Assembly: GCA_958405195.1 (NCBI GenBank)
Contig: CATYDM010000002.1
Location: forward strand, 1 to 64,000
DNA: 64,000 nt
Direction of reading: 5' to 3'
Source of the DNA: an uncultured Collinsella sp.
GTDB lineage: Bacteria > Actinomycetota > Coriobacteriia > Coriobacteriales > Coriobacteriaceae
The stretch's first letter is position 1. Each line of letters begins with the position of its first letter. The notes beneath the pieces are model-generated. The model saw only the letters and a program-made list of their open reading frames with translations. It was not told where the DNA came from and did not search any database. Made by a program: the position numbers and the translations under genes. Below, piece after piece: positions 1 through 8,873 of the stretch.

Positions 1-510
1 TGAGTCATTCCCGAAATCGCGAATCAAGGGCCTGATTCGCCCAAATTGCGCACGATTCAGTCCTTAGACGGTACGACGCGACACGCATCGACAACACTCG
101 GACTGGATTAGGCACTGAGTGGGAGTAGGCTGACAGGGTTCTGACCTGCACTTTTGAGTGCCGCACTGTGCCGCTGAGTTTCGTTTCGTACGAGAGTCAC
201 GGCAAAGCCACCAGCGACATTGGTGAGTAAACTCAATTATCGAGCCTCCGTTCCCATGTTGGAATGGAGGCTTTTTCTTTGCCTTTTTACTCCCTTTCAT
301 CTGCGATTTCGCCATTTACTCCCCGTGTTTCAAGACGACAAGGCATGGGGCGGTACTCGGAGGAATGGGAGTAAGGATTCATTCCAGCGGCGGACGAGAT
401 GGCGACTCGCATCGCCGACATGCTCATGCGCATGGGCGGCGACTAGCCAGGGCGATCCCTGCAACGGGTATTATTATCCGGGAAGCGTTTGATTGCGAGG
501 CACTCCGGTG
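1..510. other. Gene-poor left edge
   Basis: I see no intact gene here. A hairpin (CGAATCA at 20-26, TGATTCG at 33-39) and a good rho-independent terminator (243-276) are present. A rightward open frame from about 129 to a TAA at 228-230 ends just before that terminator, so it could be the 3' tail of a lost gene, but I do not recognise it. Two further short frames ending at 379 and 449 are also unrecognisable. The region looks like debris next to the GC-rich cassette that follows. Confidence 0.4.
243..276 (+). terminator. Rho-independent terminator
   Basis: A 12-bp stem (AGCCTCCGTTCC at 243-254, GGAATGGAGGCT at 261-272, one G-U pair) with a 6-nt loop is followed by a T tract. It would stop rightward transcription of whatever once lay upstream. 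Confidence 0.7.
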
Positions 511-536
511 TGAGGGCCTGAGTCGTTAGGCCCTCA
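511..536 (-). terminator. Hairpin at the end of the sensor kinase gene
   Basis: The arms TGAGGGCCT (511-519) and AGGCCCTCA (528-536) form a perfect 9-bp stem that overlaps the kinase stop codon. No T run follows on the minus strand, so termination efficiency is uncertain. Confidence 0.45.
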
Positions 537-1922
537 CAGGGGGACCGCGATGGTGGCCACCGCGCCGCCCGAGGGGCTGTTGGCGAGCGAGACGGAGCCC
601 CCGTGGGCGCTCGCGGCCTCGGAGGCGGCGTGGAGGCCGAGCCCGTAGTGGCGGCCTCCGTCGCGCGAGGAGCGGGAGGAGTCGTCTGTGAAGAGGCGCT
701 CGCAGCCGCGTTCGAGGGCGGCGGGAGAGAAGCCCGGTCCGTCGTCGGACACCTCGATGACGAGGTGGCCGCCCTCGACGTCGCAGGAGACCGCCACGCG
801 CGAGCGCGCGTGCTCGGCGGCGTTGGCCACGAGGTTCGCGGCGGCTCGCGCCAGGGCGGTTCGGTCGAGCGGGGCCTCGGGCGCGCCCGCGACAGCAGGG
901 CCCGTGGCCGCGTCGAGCGTCACGCCTCGCGCCCGGGCGATCTGGGCGGCCTCGGCGAGGACCTGCTCGCAGAGCTCGGCCGGCCGCATGGGGGGCCTCT
1001 CCGCCCCGTCGGACCCGCGCGAGGCCTCGATGAGCAGGCGCACGTAGCCGTCGAGCCTTTCGACACTGCCGGCTATGTCGCGCGCGGCGGCCGCGAGGTC
1101 GGCGTCTTTCTCGTCTTCCAGCTCCTCCGCCACGAAGTCGGCGTTGGCGCGCAGCACGGTGAGCGGCGTCTTGAGGTCGTGGGCGAGCGACGCCACCTGC
1201 TCGCGCTGCCCCCGCTCCGCGGCCCAGCGGGCTTCGAGCGACTCGGCGAGGGAGGCCCGCATGGCGTCCATCGCGGCGAGGACGTCGTTCACCTCGCGCA
1301 CGTTGGTGCTGCCGACCGCGAAGTCGAGCTCCCCCGCGCCGACGCGCTCCGCCGCCTCCGCGAGCGGCGCCATCTTGCGCGAGATCACGCGGCTCGCGCG
1401 GCGCGCCACGAGCGCGAGCGCGAGCGCGCTTCCCGCAGCGGCGCCGACGAGCATGAGGTTCTGCGGGTTGGGAAGCAGGCCGGCGAGGTCGCGCGAGACC
1501 CACTGCGGCAGGTACTCGCTGACGAGTGCACAGGCCCCGCCGCCCTTGAGCGGGAACGCGGCGTAGGTGAGGCCCGAGCCCCCGCCCTCGATCTCCACTG
1601 TGCCCGGATCCGTGGCGAGTGCCGCACGGGCCATTTCCGTCGCGTCCTCGAGCCGCGTGCCCTCGAGGTCTGTCATCAGCACGTATCCGTCCTTATTCAG
1701 GATGAGGTAGCGGTACGCCGTCGGCACGTCCTGCTGCCCGCAGACGCCGTCGCGTGCCAGGCCCTCCGCGACCTCGCGCGCATTGGCCGGCCCCCAGCTT
1801 GCCTCGTAGACGAAGCCCGCGTTGATCGCCGCGGAGAGCGCCATGAACGAGGCGAGCCACGCCGTGGCGACCGCCGCGAACGCGTAGGCGAAGTAGCGCG
1901 CGATGACGAAGGAGAGCGGCAT
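534..1922 (-). CDS. Sensor histidine kinase of a lantibiotic-immunity-type two-component system
   Basis: Membrane histidine kinase of 462 residues. A first membrane helix (about 11-35), an extracytoplasmic segment of about 120 residues, a second helix (about 155-175) and a HAMP-like linker precede the phosphoacceptor motif SLAHDLKTP (His248). An ATPase domain follows, with N-box NLVANAAEHA, G1 motif DDGPGF and G2 motif GLGLHAAS. It lies 27 bp downstream of the response regulator gene on the same strand and is the last gene of the cassette. A GTG at 1961 overlapping the regulator is possible, but the ATG at 1922 gives a more normal N-terminus. By context (LanF/E/G-type transporter upstream) it probably senses a lanthipeptide or other envelope-active peptide; the ligand is inference. 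Base composition is far more GC-rich than the flanks at 5.5 kb and beyond. Confidence 0.85.
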   Translation of the reverse strand: MPLSFVIARYFAYAFAAVATAWLASFMALSAAINAGFVYEASWGPANAREVAEGLARDGVCGQQDVPTAYRYLILNKDGYVLMTDLEGTRLEDATEMARAALATDPGTVEIEGGGSGLTYAAFPLKGGGACALVSEYLPQWVSRDLAGLLPNPQNLMLVGAAAGSALALALVARRASRVISRKMAPLAEAAERVGAGELDFAVGSTNVREVNDVLAAMDAMRASLAESLEARWAAERGQREQVASLAHDLKTPLTVLRANADFVAEELEDEKDADLAAAARDIAGSVERLDGYVRLLIEASRGSDGAERPPMRPAELCEQVLAEAAQIARARGVTLDAATGPAVAGAPEAPLDRTALARAAANLVANAAEHARSRVAVSCDVEGGHLVIEVSDDGPGFSPAALERGCERLFTDDSSRSSRDGGRHYGLGLHAASEAASAHGGSVSLANSPSGGAVATIAVPL

Positions 1923-1948
1923 GCCCCCGCGACCTCGCGCCCCGGTCC

Positions 1949-2611
1949 TCAGAGCTGCCACTTGTACCCCATCCCCCAGACGGTCGCGATCGGATCGGCG
2001 CCGGCCTCGGAGAGTTTCCTCCGGGCGCGGCTGACCTGCATGGATATGGCCGCGTCGTCGGCGTCGCTCTCCCAGCCGAGCACTGCCTCGCGGATCTGCG
2101 CGCGGCTCATGACCTGCCCGGGGTGGCGGGCGAGGTACTCGCAGATAGCGTACTCGGTGGGCGTGAGCGGCACGGCCTTGCCGCTCACGGCGAGGCCGCG
2201 CGCCCCGAGGTCGATCCGCACCTCCCCGAAGGAGAGGGCGTGCGAGCGCGGCCGGCGCTCACGGCGTAGATGGGCCGCGACCTTGGCGCGCAGCTCCGCG
2301 GCCCCGAAGGGCTTGCGGACGTAGTCGTCGGCGCCCAGGCCGTAGCCGGCCACGGCGTCCTCCTCGGCCACGCGCGCGGTCAGGAAGACGATGGGCCCGT
2401 CGAAGTCCGGGCGGATCTGCCGCACGAGCTCGAAGCCGTCGAGCCCCGGCATCATGACGTCGCAGAGCACGAGGTCGAAGCGCGAGAGGTCCATCCCCGG
2501 GACCGCCGTCGGGTCCGCTGCCTTGACGACCTCATGACCGTCGCGGCCGAGGACGCGCGCGAGCGCGTCGAGGATCGCCCGCTCATCATCCACTGCCAGT
2601 ATCCTCGCCAT
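1949..2611 (-). CDS. OmpR/PhoB-family response regulator
   Basis: DNA-binding response regulator of 220 residues. The receiver domain (1-115) has the acidic pair DD at 8-9, phosphoacceptor Asp51 in LVLCDVMMPG, and the conserved Lys in VRKPFG near 101. The C-terminal winged helix (about 125-220) has the family features TPTEYAICEYLARHPGQV and the terminal wing MGYKW. It pairs with the kinase just downstream and is separated by 46 bp from the small membrane protein gene upstream. It presumably controls the transporter genes of the same cassette, as SpaR/NsrR-like regulators do; that is inference from arrangement. Confidence 0.88.
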   Translation of the reverse strand: MARILAVDDERAILDALARVLGRDGHEVVKAADPTAVPGMDLSRFDLVLCDVMMPGLDGFELVRQIRPDFDGPIVFLTARVAEEDAVAGYGLGADDYVRKPFGAAELRAKVAAHLRRERRPRSHALSFGEVRIDLGARGLAVSGKAVPLTPTEYAICEYLARHPGQVMSRAQIREAVLGWESDADDAAISMQVSRARRKLSEAGADPIATVWGMGYKWQL

Positions 2612-2656
2612 GTTCGACCTCCTGAAACTCCCGTCGGCATTGTACTTGCGCCGCGC

Positions 2657-2845
2657 TCAGCGGTCCAGAGCCCCGCGCGCAGCCGCGGGCGCGGGCGCCC
2701 ACATGGCGATCTCAGGGTTGGGCAGCACGCGGTCGGCGATCGAGCGCAGCGTCGACCCCCAGCCGGCGCCGAGCAGGGCATTCCCGCCCAGGACGAGCGC
2801 TGCGGAGAGGAGGGCGAGCACGGCGGCGAGCGGCTTCCTACGCAT
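2657..2845 (-). CDS. Small single-pass membrane protein of the immunity cassette
   Basis: Predicted 62-residue protein with a basic start (MRRKPLAAV), one hydrophobic stretch (about 5-26) and an Ala/Pro-rich tail. The ATG at 2845 overlaps the last 8 bases of the upstream permease gene and has a GGGAGG ribosome site 5 nt before it, which strongly supports translation. I do not recognise a family. The position between an ABC permease and a two-component system suggests an accessory or immunity peptide, in the way LanI or LanH proteins accompany LanFEG transporters; this is speculative. Confidence 0.55.
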   Translation of the reverse strand: MRRKPLAAVLALLSAALVLGGNALLGAGWGSTLRSIADRVLPNPEIAMWAPAPAAARGALDR

Positions 2846-3653
2846 CTGCCCTCCCGTCCTCGAAGTGGCAGAACCAGGCGATAAGGACGGCGGCGGCTGC
2901 CAGGGTGAGCACGAGGCCAGCGAGCGCAGTCGTGAGGAGAGGGCCCGCCGCGCGTGCGGCGTCGATGAAGGCCTCCACCCCGAGCGACCCTAGGCGCGCG
3001 GGCCAGGCGAGCGGCACCCAGCTCAGGGGCGTCGCCAGGGCACCGGTGAGCTCGCCGGTCATGAGGCCGTGCGCAAGTCCGCCCACTGAGAAGAACGCGA
3101 GGAGCATTCCCGCCGCGCCGGCGCCGATGGCGGCGTTGCGGCCGAGGCGCAGGGCCACGCCGAGCCCCAGCGCGTAGAGGGGCAGGCTGCCCAGCACGAT
3201 GCCCGCCCAGGCGGCCGCAAGCGGAGCGGGCCCGAGCGGCAGGCGCCCGGCGACGGCGAGCACGGCCCCGAACACGCCGAGCGCCACGGCCAGCGCGCCC
3301 GCGCCGAGCGCCGCAAGGGCGAGTAGCTTCGCCGCGACGGCACGCCCGCGCGAGGGGACCGCCGTGAGGTTGGCGAGGCGCCCGGCAGCGCGCTCCTCGT
3401 CCACGGCGAGCCCGCAGACGATGGCGGACATGAGCGGCATGAGGGCGCCGAGGAACTGGGCGTAGGCGTCCGCGCCCAGCGCCGGGTCCCATCGGGTTAT
3501 GGAGAAGTACTCGCCGCAGGCAAGACCGGCTGCCAGGCCGCAGACGAGGTGCACCACTGCGAGCGGGGAGCGCGCCAGGCGCAGGGCCTCGGAGAGCAGG
3601 GCCCGCGAGAGAGTCATGCGTGGCGTCGGGTCGGAGAGTCGTGTCACGGCCAT
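2838..3653 (-). CDS. ABC transporter permease (LanG/MutG-like)
   Basis: Integral membrane protein of 271 residues with about six hydrophobic helices, including segments around VVHLVCGLAAGLACG, LGALMPLMSAIVCGLAV and LAGLVLTLAAAAVLIAW. The ATG at 3653 shares one base with the stop of the preceding permease (TGATG), behind an AGGAG site, so the two are translationally coupled. Size, topology and the acidic segment VDEERAAGRLANLTAVP after the second helix resemble the second permease of lantibiotic-protection ABC exporters. It would form the membrane channel with the permease and ATPase upstream. Substrate is inferred from the family. Confidence 0.75.
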   Translation of the reverse strand: MAVTRLSDPTPRMTLSRALLSEALRLARSPLAVVHLVCGLAAGLACGEYFSITRWDPALGADAYAQFLGALMPLMSAIVCGLAVDEERAAGRLANLTAVPSRGRAVAAKLLALAALGAGALAVALGVFGAVLAVAGRLPLGPAPLAAAWAGIVLGSLPLYALGLGVALRLGRNAAIGAGAAGMLLAFFSVGGLAHGLMTGELTGALATPLSWVPLAWPARLGSLGVEAFIDAARAAGPLLTTALAGLVLTLAAAAVLIAWFCHFEDGRADA

Positions 3654-4419
3654 CACCTCTCCTCGGAGCGCGCGAACCAGGCCGCGCCCGCCGCCGTGAG
3701 CGCGGCGAACGCGAGCGCGCAGACCGCAAGGCCCGCCAGTGTGAGCATGCCGTCCGCCGCGAGCGCCCCGCCGAGCGCCATGTCCGCCGCGAGTGGCTCG
3801 CCGCTCGGCAGCACGGGGATGAAGCTCGTGGGGATGACCATGCTCGCCGACGGCGGAAAGAGCTGCGGCAGCGGCATCAGCGACCAGGCGAACCCACCCA
3901 CGAGCTGCGTGGCGAGCGGGCAGAAGATGCCCGCGAGCATGCCGAGCCGCGCCGTGAGGAAGAGCCCTGCGGGGATCATCCACGCCGCGGTCACCGTGTT
4001 GACGAGCGCGCAGAGGAGCATCGTGAGCGTGCCCGCGACCGTGAGGCCCTGCGAGGAGAACGCCGATCCCGCGAGGTAGATGCCGAAGACCACGAGGTTC
4101 GAGAGCGCGCAGAGCGCGAGGCACCAGAGCGCCTTGGCCCACCAGGCGCGCCTAAGCGGGAAGCCCAGGCCCAGAAGCCCCCGCATCCGCGTGCGCGCGT
4201 CCGCCCGCGCGACGCACGCCACCACGAGCGAGAGAGACACGGGCAGGAAGAGCGCGTACCAGTAGTTCCACGCGCTGAAGATCTGCACGCCCCGGTAGGG
4301 CATCGCGCCGAGCAGCGGCATCGGCAGCGCCATGAGCACGGCCAGGCGAACCGGTGCTGCGTGGCGCGACTTCAGGGCCTCGGCGCGCAGGCACGCGAGC
4401 AGGCCGCCTTTCTCGCCCG

Positions 4420-4423
<4 letters not shown>
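3653..4423 (-). CDS. ABC transporter permease (LanE/MutE-like)
   Basis: Integral membrane protein of 256 residues with roughly six helices. The N-terminal half has the aromatic segment SAWNYWYALFLPVSLSLVV, close to the W-YLLFLP pattern of MutE/EpiE-type immunity permeases. Its ATG overlaps the ATPase stop by four bases (ATGA), and its own stop overlaps the next permease start, giving a tightly packed ATPase-permease-permease operon. It is expected to pump a membrane-inserted peptide away from the cell surface. Family assignment rests on operon order, length and topology. Confidence 0.77.
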
Positions 4424-5148
<725 letters not shown>

Positions 5149-5314
5149 GGGTTCGTCCTTTCTCTTCCGGGCGCGCGGGCCGAGTCGCCGTGCCCGCGCG
5201 CCTTACCTTTCGGGTTCACCATCCATGGTGGGGCGCGTTTCTAACGAAGCTGTAACGGCCGTTGGGCTCTTTTGGCGCCAGCCCTTCTCGACCCGTACGC
5301 CACTCATGGTATGT

Positions 5315-5326
5315 TTATCGCGATAA
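5315..5326. promoter_or_regulatory. Palindromic operator candidate in the ATPase/TetR divergent region
   Basis: TTATCGCGATAA is a perfect 12-bp palindrome 18 bp before the GTG of the tetR fragment and about 170 bp upstream of the ATPase start, in an otherwise GC-rich stretch. A palindrome in this position is typical of an autoregulatory TetR operator. The TetR gene is now truncated, so the site may be orphaned. Confidence 0.5.
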
Positions 5327-5343
5327 CAAGGACGGAGGTGCCC

Positions 5344-5445
5344 GTGGCACGCAATAAGTACCCGGAGGAGACGGTCGAGAAGATTCTCGACGTTGCCGAG
5401 CGGCTCCTCGTGGAGCGCGGCTACGAGCACACCACGATGATCTGA
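5344..5445 (+). pseudogene. Truncated TetR/AcrR-family regulator (5' fragment)
   Basis: A GTG start with GGAGG 5 nt upstream opens a 34-codon frame beginning VARNKYPEETVEKILDVAER and continuing to YEHTTMI before a TGA. This is the first helix and start of the helix-turn-helix of a TetR protein, which normally runs to about 190-200 residues. The rest of the DNA-binding domain and the whole ligand-binding domain are missing. The frame stops at a junction where the next recognisable sequence is the 3' end of hsdS. The gene was probably cut by a deletion or recombination; divergent placement suggests it once repressed the immunity operon. Confidence 0.75.
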
Positions 5446-5461
5446 AGAGCAATACGCTAAA

Positions 5462-5670
5462 TCGAAAAGGCAATCGAAGCCGCGCTTGTGGACTTATCGA
5501 GGGTCGAGATTCCCGCCCCATCCATCGGCACCCAGCAGAAGGTCGTCGACATCCTCGACCGCTTCGACTCCCTAACGAAATCGCTCACCGACGGTATCCC
5601 CGCCGAAATCGAGGTACGCCGGGCGCAGTACGGGTACTACCGCGACCGCCTGCTCGACTTCCGAAACTAA
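5462..5670 (+). pseudogene. Type I restriction-modification specificity subunit (hsdS), 3' fragment
   Basis: The open frame after the TAA at 5459-5461 encodes about 69 residues ending at TAA 5668-5670, including IPAPSIGTQQKVVDILDRF, then SLTKSLTDGIPAEIEVRRAQ and YYRDRLLDF. This is the classic C-terminal end of HsdS: the end of the second target-recognition domain and the distal conserved coiled coil. The remaining 300 or more residues, hsdM and hsdR are absent here. It directly follows the broken tetR, so the two were joined by a rearrangement. The fragment could still serve as a recombination partner for a full hsdS elsewhere; that is speculation. Confidence 0.8.
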
Positions 5671-5679
5671 GTGAGAATA

Positions 5680-5728
5680 AGTTATCGGTACGCTTTTTTA
5701 TAAAATGTAAAAAAGTACCCCCATAACT
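5680..5728. repeat. AT-rich inverted repeat before the DUF4143 ATPase gene
   Basis: The arms 5680-5700 and 5708-5728 share AGTTAT, GGTAC and TTTTTTA blocks in inverted order with a few mismatches and a 2-nt length difference, around a 7-nt loop. It lies 35-80 bp before the ATPase start and could be a terminator for hsdS, an operator, or both. Confidence 0.5.
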
Positions 5729-5762
5729 GATAAAATGGACGCTGAAAAAAAGGGGGCGCATC

Positions 5763-6998
5763 TTGCGTATATACCGACGTGAAAAGTATCTGAAGCGAAT
5801 GCGTGGTTTCTACCACGATGACGGGATGATCAAGGTGATTACCGGTGTTCGCAGATGCGGTAAATCCTGTCTCATGCAATCAATCGCAGACGAGCTGGTG
5901 GAATCCGGTGTAGCGAGCGACCACATCATCTATATCGACCTCGACTCACGGGAGAATAGGAAGGTCAAGACGACCGATGAGCTCGAAAATCTGATTGACA
6001 TGTCGACCCCAGCAGACACTGAGGGGACGAAGTATCTCTTCATCGATGAGATTCAGAACGTCAAAGAATTCGAGCTGCTCATCAACGGCTACCGGACAGA
6101 TGACGGTTGGTCCATCTTCATTACCGGTTCGAATTCATATCTGCTTTCTGGGCAGCTTGTTACAAAGCTGACGGGTCGCTATATCGAGTTCGAGGTGTTC
6201 CCACTCGACTTTGCGGAATATATCGATATGAAGCGTTTTCTCGGCAAGCCTGTCAATGACGTTCTCGTGGGAGAGTTTACCGAGTATCTGACCCTTGGAG
6301 GATTTCCCAAAGCGCTGGAGTATGAGGGCGAGGATGAAAAGCGCACCTATATCAAGAGTGTTATTCATGAGATCTTTGAAAAGGACGTAAAACACTCCAA
6401 CAAGATCAAGAATGTCTCGGTTTTCGATGCCGTCCAGACGTATCTCATCAACAACTTTGGTGCGCCGACGAACCTGAAGAACCTCCTTGCGTACTTCAAT
6501 GATGTCGAGAAGATTCCCATCAAGCGCGAAACGCTCAATCGGTATATCCAGATTCTTGTTGACGCGAAGATCCTTTATCGCTGCTCGAGGTTCGATCTCA
6601 AGTCTCGGCGATCGCTTATCCGCGAAGAGAAGTACTACCTGGCTGATCCCGGCTTCTATTTCGCTATGAACACGGATGCGAGGATTAACTACGGGCCGGC
6701 GTTGGAGAACGTGCTCTACCTCTATCTTGCATCGCGCGGGTACGAGCTTTCTGTGGGCCGTATTGGGAAGCTCGAGTGTGACTTCATCGCTCGTAGGCGC
6801 AATGCTTACGCCTACATCCAGGTCTCTATGTCGATTGCCGACAGAGGCGTCGAGGAGCGCGAGTACAGGCCGTTCGGCCACATTAGGGATGGGTATCCGC
6901 GTTACTTGTTCACGCTTGATCCTCTATTGCAGGAGAGGGATGGCGTCAGGCACCTTAACATGGCGTTATTTATGCAAGATGGCGGTAATCTTATTTGA
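5763..6998 (+). CDS. AAA ATPase with DUF4143 (HTH-less archaeal-type ATPase family)
   Basis: Cytoplasmic P-loop ATPase of 411 residues. Walker A is GVRRCGKS (28-35), Walker B KYLFIDEIQN lies near residue 100, and ITGSNSYLLSGQ provides the sensor-1 segment. The C-terminal half matches the DUF4143 pattern, including KNLLAYFNDV, LADPGFYFAMN and the late nuclease-like core GKLECDFIAR plus YIQVSMSIAD, reminiscent of a PD-(D/E)XK fold. The TTG at 5763 behind AGGGGG is the best start because it keeps the usual basic lead-in RREKYLKRM. These proteins are widespread, often multi-copy and of unknown function. It is flanked by gene debris, consistent with an accessory region. Confidence 0.85.
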   Translation: MRIYRREKYLKRMRGFYHDDGMIKVITGVRRCGKSCLMQSIADELVESGVASDHIIYIDLDSRENRKVKTTDELENLIDMSTPADTEGTKYLFIDEIQNVKEFELLINGYRTDDGWSIFITGSNSYLLSGQLVTKLTGRYIEFEVFPLDFAEYIDMKRFLGKPVNDVLVGEFTEYLTLGGFPKALEYEGEDEKRTYIKSVIHEIFEKDVKHSNKIKNVSVFDAVQTYLINNFGAPTNLKNLLAYFNDVEKIPIKRETLNRYIQILVDAKILYRCSRFDLKSRRSLIREEKYYLADPGFYFAMNTDARINYGPALENVLYLYLASRGYELSVGRIGKLECDFIARRRNAYAYIQVSMSIADRGVEEREYRPFGHIRDGYPRYLFTLDPLLQERDGVRHLNMALFMQDGGNLI

Positions 6999-7024
6999 GT
7001 GGTGGCCAGATTCCTTTGGCGGCG

Positions 7025-7165
7025 TTATCGAACGTGTGCGTTCTCGTAGGCTCCTTTGATCTCTTCCGGCAAATCGTTGGGAATCAGCGCCTTCACCCTA
7101 TTCTCACTGCTATCCTGAATCGCCTGTTCGTAGTATCAGCATTTGAACCTCAGCATATCCAGCGC
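7025..7165 (-). pseudogene. Decayed 3' end of a MerR-type regulator (tentative)
   Basis: On the minus strand the frame reads ALDMLRFKC, a TGA at 7136-7138, then YYEQAIQDSSENRVKALIP and DLPEEIKGAYENAH to a TAA at 7025. A Trp codon in place of the TGA would give the continuous motif LRFKCWYYEQA, which resembles the C-terminal end of MerR-family regulators I associate with Coriobacteria. No start or helix-turn-helix is present. The match is by eye to a remembered family pattern, so the identity is tentative; that it is a broken coding remnant is more secure. Confidence 0.4.
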
Positions 7166-7170
7166 ACGGT

Positions 7171-7626
7171 TCATGTCCGCGCCACCGAGAGCAGTGCGCC
7201 CAAATCGGCCTGGATCGCCTCTGCCTTGCTATCGAGCTGCAGCGGGGCCGAGTCGCCCGAGATGTTTACGCTTAACAGATGCGCATCCGGCAGCTTTGCG
7301 GTCATGCTCCAGAACGGGAGCGTGATGATGCCGGGGGTCATCTCGCCCACGCCGAGCTCCAGCAACAGTACGCGGCTACTACTGCGCTCGCGCACGAAGC
7401 GCTCGTATCGTTCGAGACTCTCGCGCCAAGCCGCGCCCTGCAGAAACGCGTCGTCGCGTACCCACGGCACGAGCTGCCAGCCGCAATGCGGGCATCGGGG
7501 GACATCTTCGCTGCGGATTTCGAACCCCGCACTGCTCACGTGGTTGTAATGATTGGCGTGAAGGCGGCCGTTGGGAAGAAACTCATTTCCGTGGGGAAGA
7601 AACTTCTCGGTGAGTAAAGCTCATCG
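7171..7626 (-). pseudogene. Sir2-family NAD-dependent deacylase, C-terminal remnant
   Basis: The open minus-strand frame lacks a proper start and runs from a TGA near 7627 to TGA 7171-7173. It contains FLPNGRLHANHYNHVSSAGF, the zinc-ribbon half CPHCGWQLVPWVR, then VLLLELGVGEMTPGIITLPF and MTAKLPDAHLLSVN. These are the hallmarks of the second half of sirtuins of the macrodomain-linked type, where ELGVG-TPGII-PF is diagnostic. The Rossmann-fold N-terminus with the GAGxS and catalytic His motifs is missing, so it should be inactive. It sits next to the MerR-like scrap, suggesting one decayed locus. Confidence 0.6.
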
Positions 7627-7667
7627 GAGCGGGGATAGAGCTTTGTCTGCGGGGTACGAAATGCTGG

Positions 7668-8553
7668 CTAGCGGTTGCGACGCCTTGTTGCAGAAATGCC
7701 AACTGCCGCAACTACACCACCGGCAACACTCAGGGCGGCTGCCATCGCACCGTTGTCGCCCGTCGCGGGTAGGGTGGTCCCGGTTGGTTTAACTGCCGCT
7801 ACTGCCTTGGTGGAAACAGGATTTGCCGTCGGCTTTTTTGCTTCGGGCTGTGGTGCGGGCTCGGGCTTGGTTTCCGGTTCGGGTTTGGAACCGCTCGTAT
7901 CGGTTGCAATCAAGTGCACGTCACTGTCGAAGACGTAACGGATGTAGTAATCGTGACGCGTCTCGTGCATAATCACCTGCCCGCTGTCGAAGTCACGGTC
8001 AACGTGTGTGCCAAGGTAGGTTGAGCTGTTGAGGTCCAGCCTGTAAGGGATTTGGTCGTCGGCGTAACTGCCTGTAAAGACTACGGTTGCTCTAACGTGA
8101 TTGTCGATCATGGTCAGGGCAATAGAGACGCTGGCCTCTTTGGGGTTCTCGGTTTTTATAAGGCTTTCGGTATCGGTGTCGATTTTGAAGAGATGGACGG
8201 TGTCGTTAAGCCCGTAGATGAAGTCCTCGGGTTTGTCGGGAAAATCGTATACAAGAGCCTCGTTCTGGACCAACTCGAAAGCAGGGGGGTAGCTCCAAAT
8301 CGTAGTAATGATCGATGGGGGTGGTTGCTGTGAGGCTGCCTTCCGCGTTGACTTCGTCGCAGGTGATGGGTGCTGCGACATCGGGTTCGGGTATTTCGGT
8401 CGCCAGTGCTGCACAGGGTAGCAAAAGCTGCCCTGCCATAAGAATGCTTACTCCGAAGGCGGCGACTCTGGCGCTTGCATGAAGCTTGACGTTGCGGATA
8501 GACAGGTCAGTGCGTTTGTTATGGGTTTGCGGTGCAACATGCTGTCCATACAT
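7668..8553 (-). pseudogene. LPXTG-anchored surface protein split by a frameshift in a G6 tract
   Basis: Two frames join across a run of six G (8284-8289). The 5' part starts at ATG 8553 (AAGGAG site) with a signal peptide, core VAAFGVSILMAGQLLLPCAA and likely cleavage after ALA near residue 51. It reads to ELPP and then leaves frame. With one base fewer in the run it would continue as AFELVQNEALVYDFPDK and give a protein of about 294 residues. The C-terminus has a Pro/Glu/Lys spacer, the sortase motif LPATG, a hydrophobic span and the basic tail RRRNR. The mature domain is not recognised. The gene is either phase-variable, recently inactivated, or carries a sequencing error. Confidence 0.72.
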
Positions 8554-8873
8554 AAGGCGCTCCTTGTTCGTAGGCCGGTTTCCGTGGATCTATATTGTGC
8601 CTGCCCGATTCGGCCAGGCTCATACACGCGAACGCTCATACGAGCAGGAGAAAGCTCTAGTTAATTTTCCCACACTCGATACTTTGCGAGCAACGATTTG
8701 CTGTTCAATTCTCGGAGAGAGAATCAAGACAGTCGAGGAGTTGTCAGGCAATGAGATTGTGTCTAGAGAACACGAACGAGAGATGTCGTCTGCGGACGAC
8801 TGCATAGCTCCATCTGTTTTGGTTACAACAAAATGTGTGCCGCGCGCCTGCGGCATGAAGGAGGGAGATTTCT
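8554..8873. other. 320-bp divergent intergenic region
   Basis: It separates the LPXTG gene (leftward) from the reductase gene (rightward) and must hold both promoters. I see a 6-bp hairpin GTCGTC-TGCG-GACGAC near 8784-8799 and a few short palindromes, but no convincing -35/-10 pair, RNA gene or riboswitch. Confidence 0.4.

Noticed and set aside
603..2324. 573-codon plus-strand frame across the kinase/regulator genes
   Set aside because: Arg-rich shadow of the opposite strand; the leftward kinase and regulator have unmistakable motifs.
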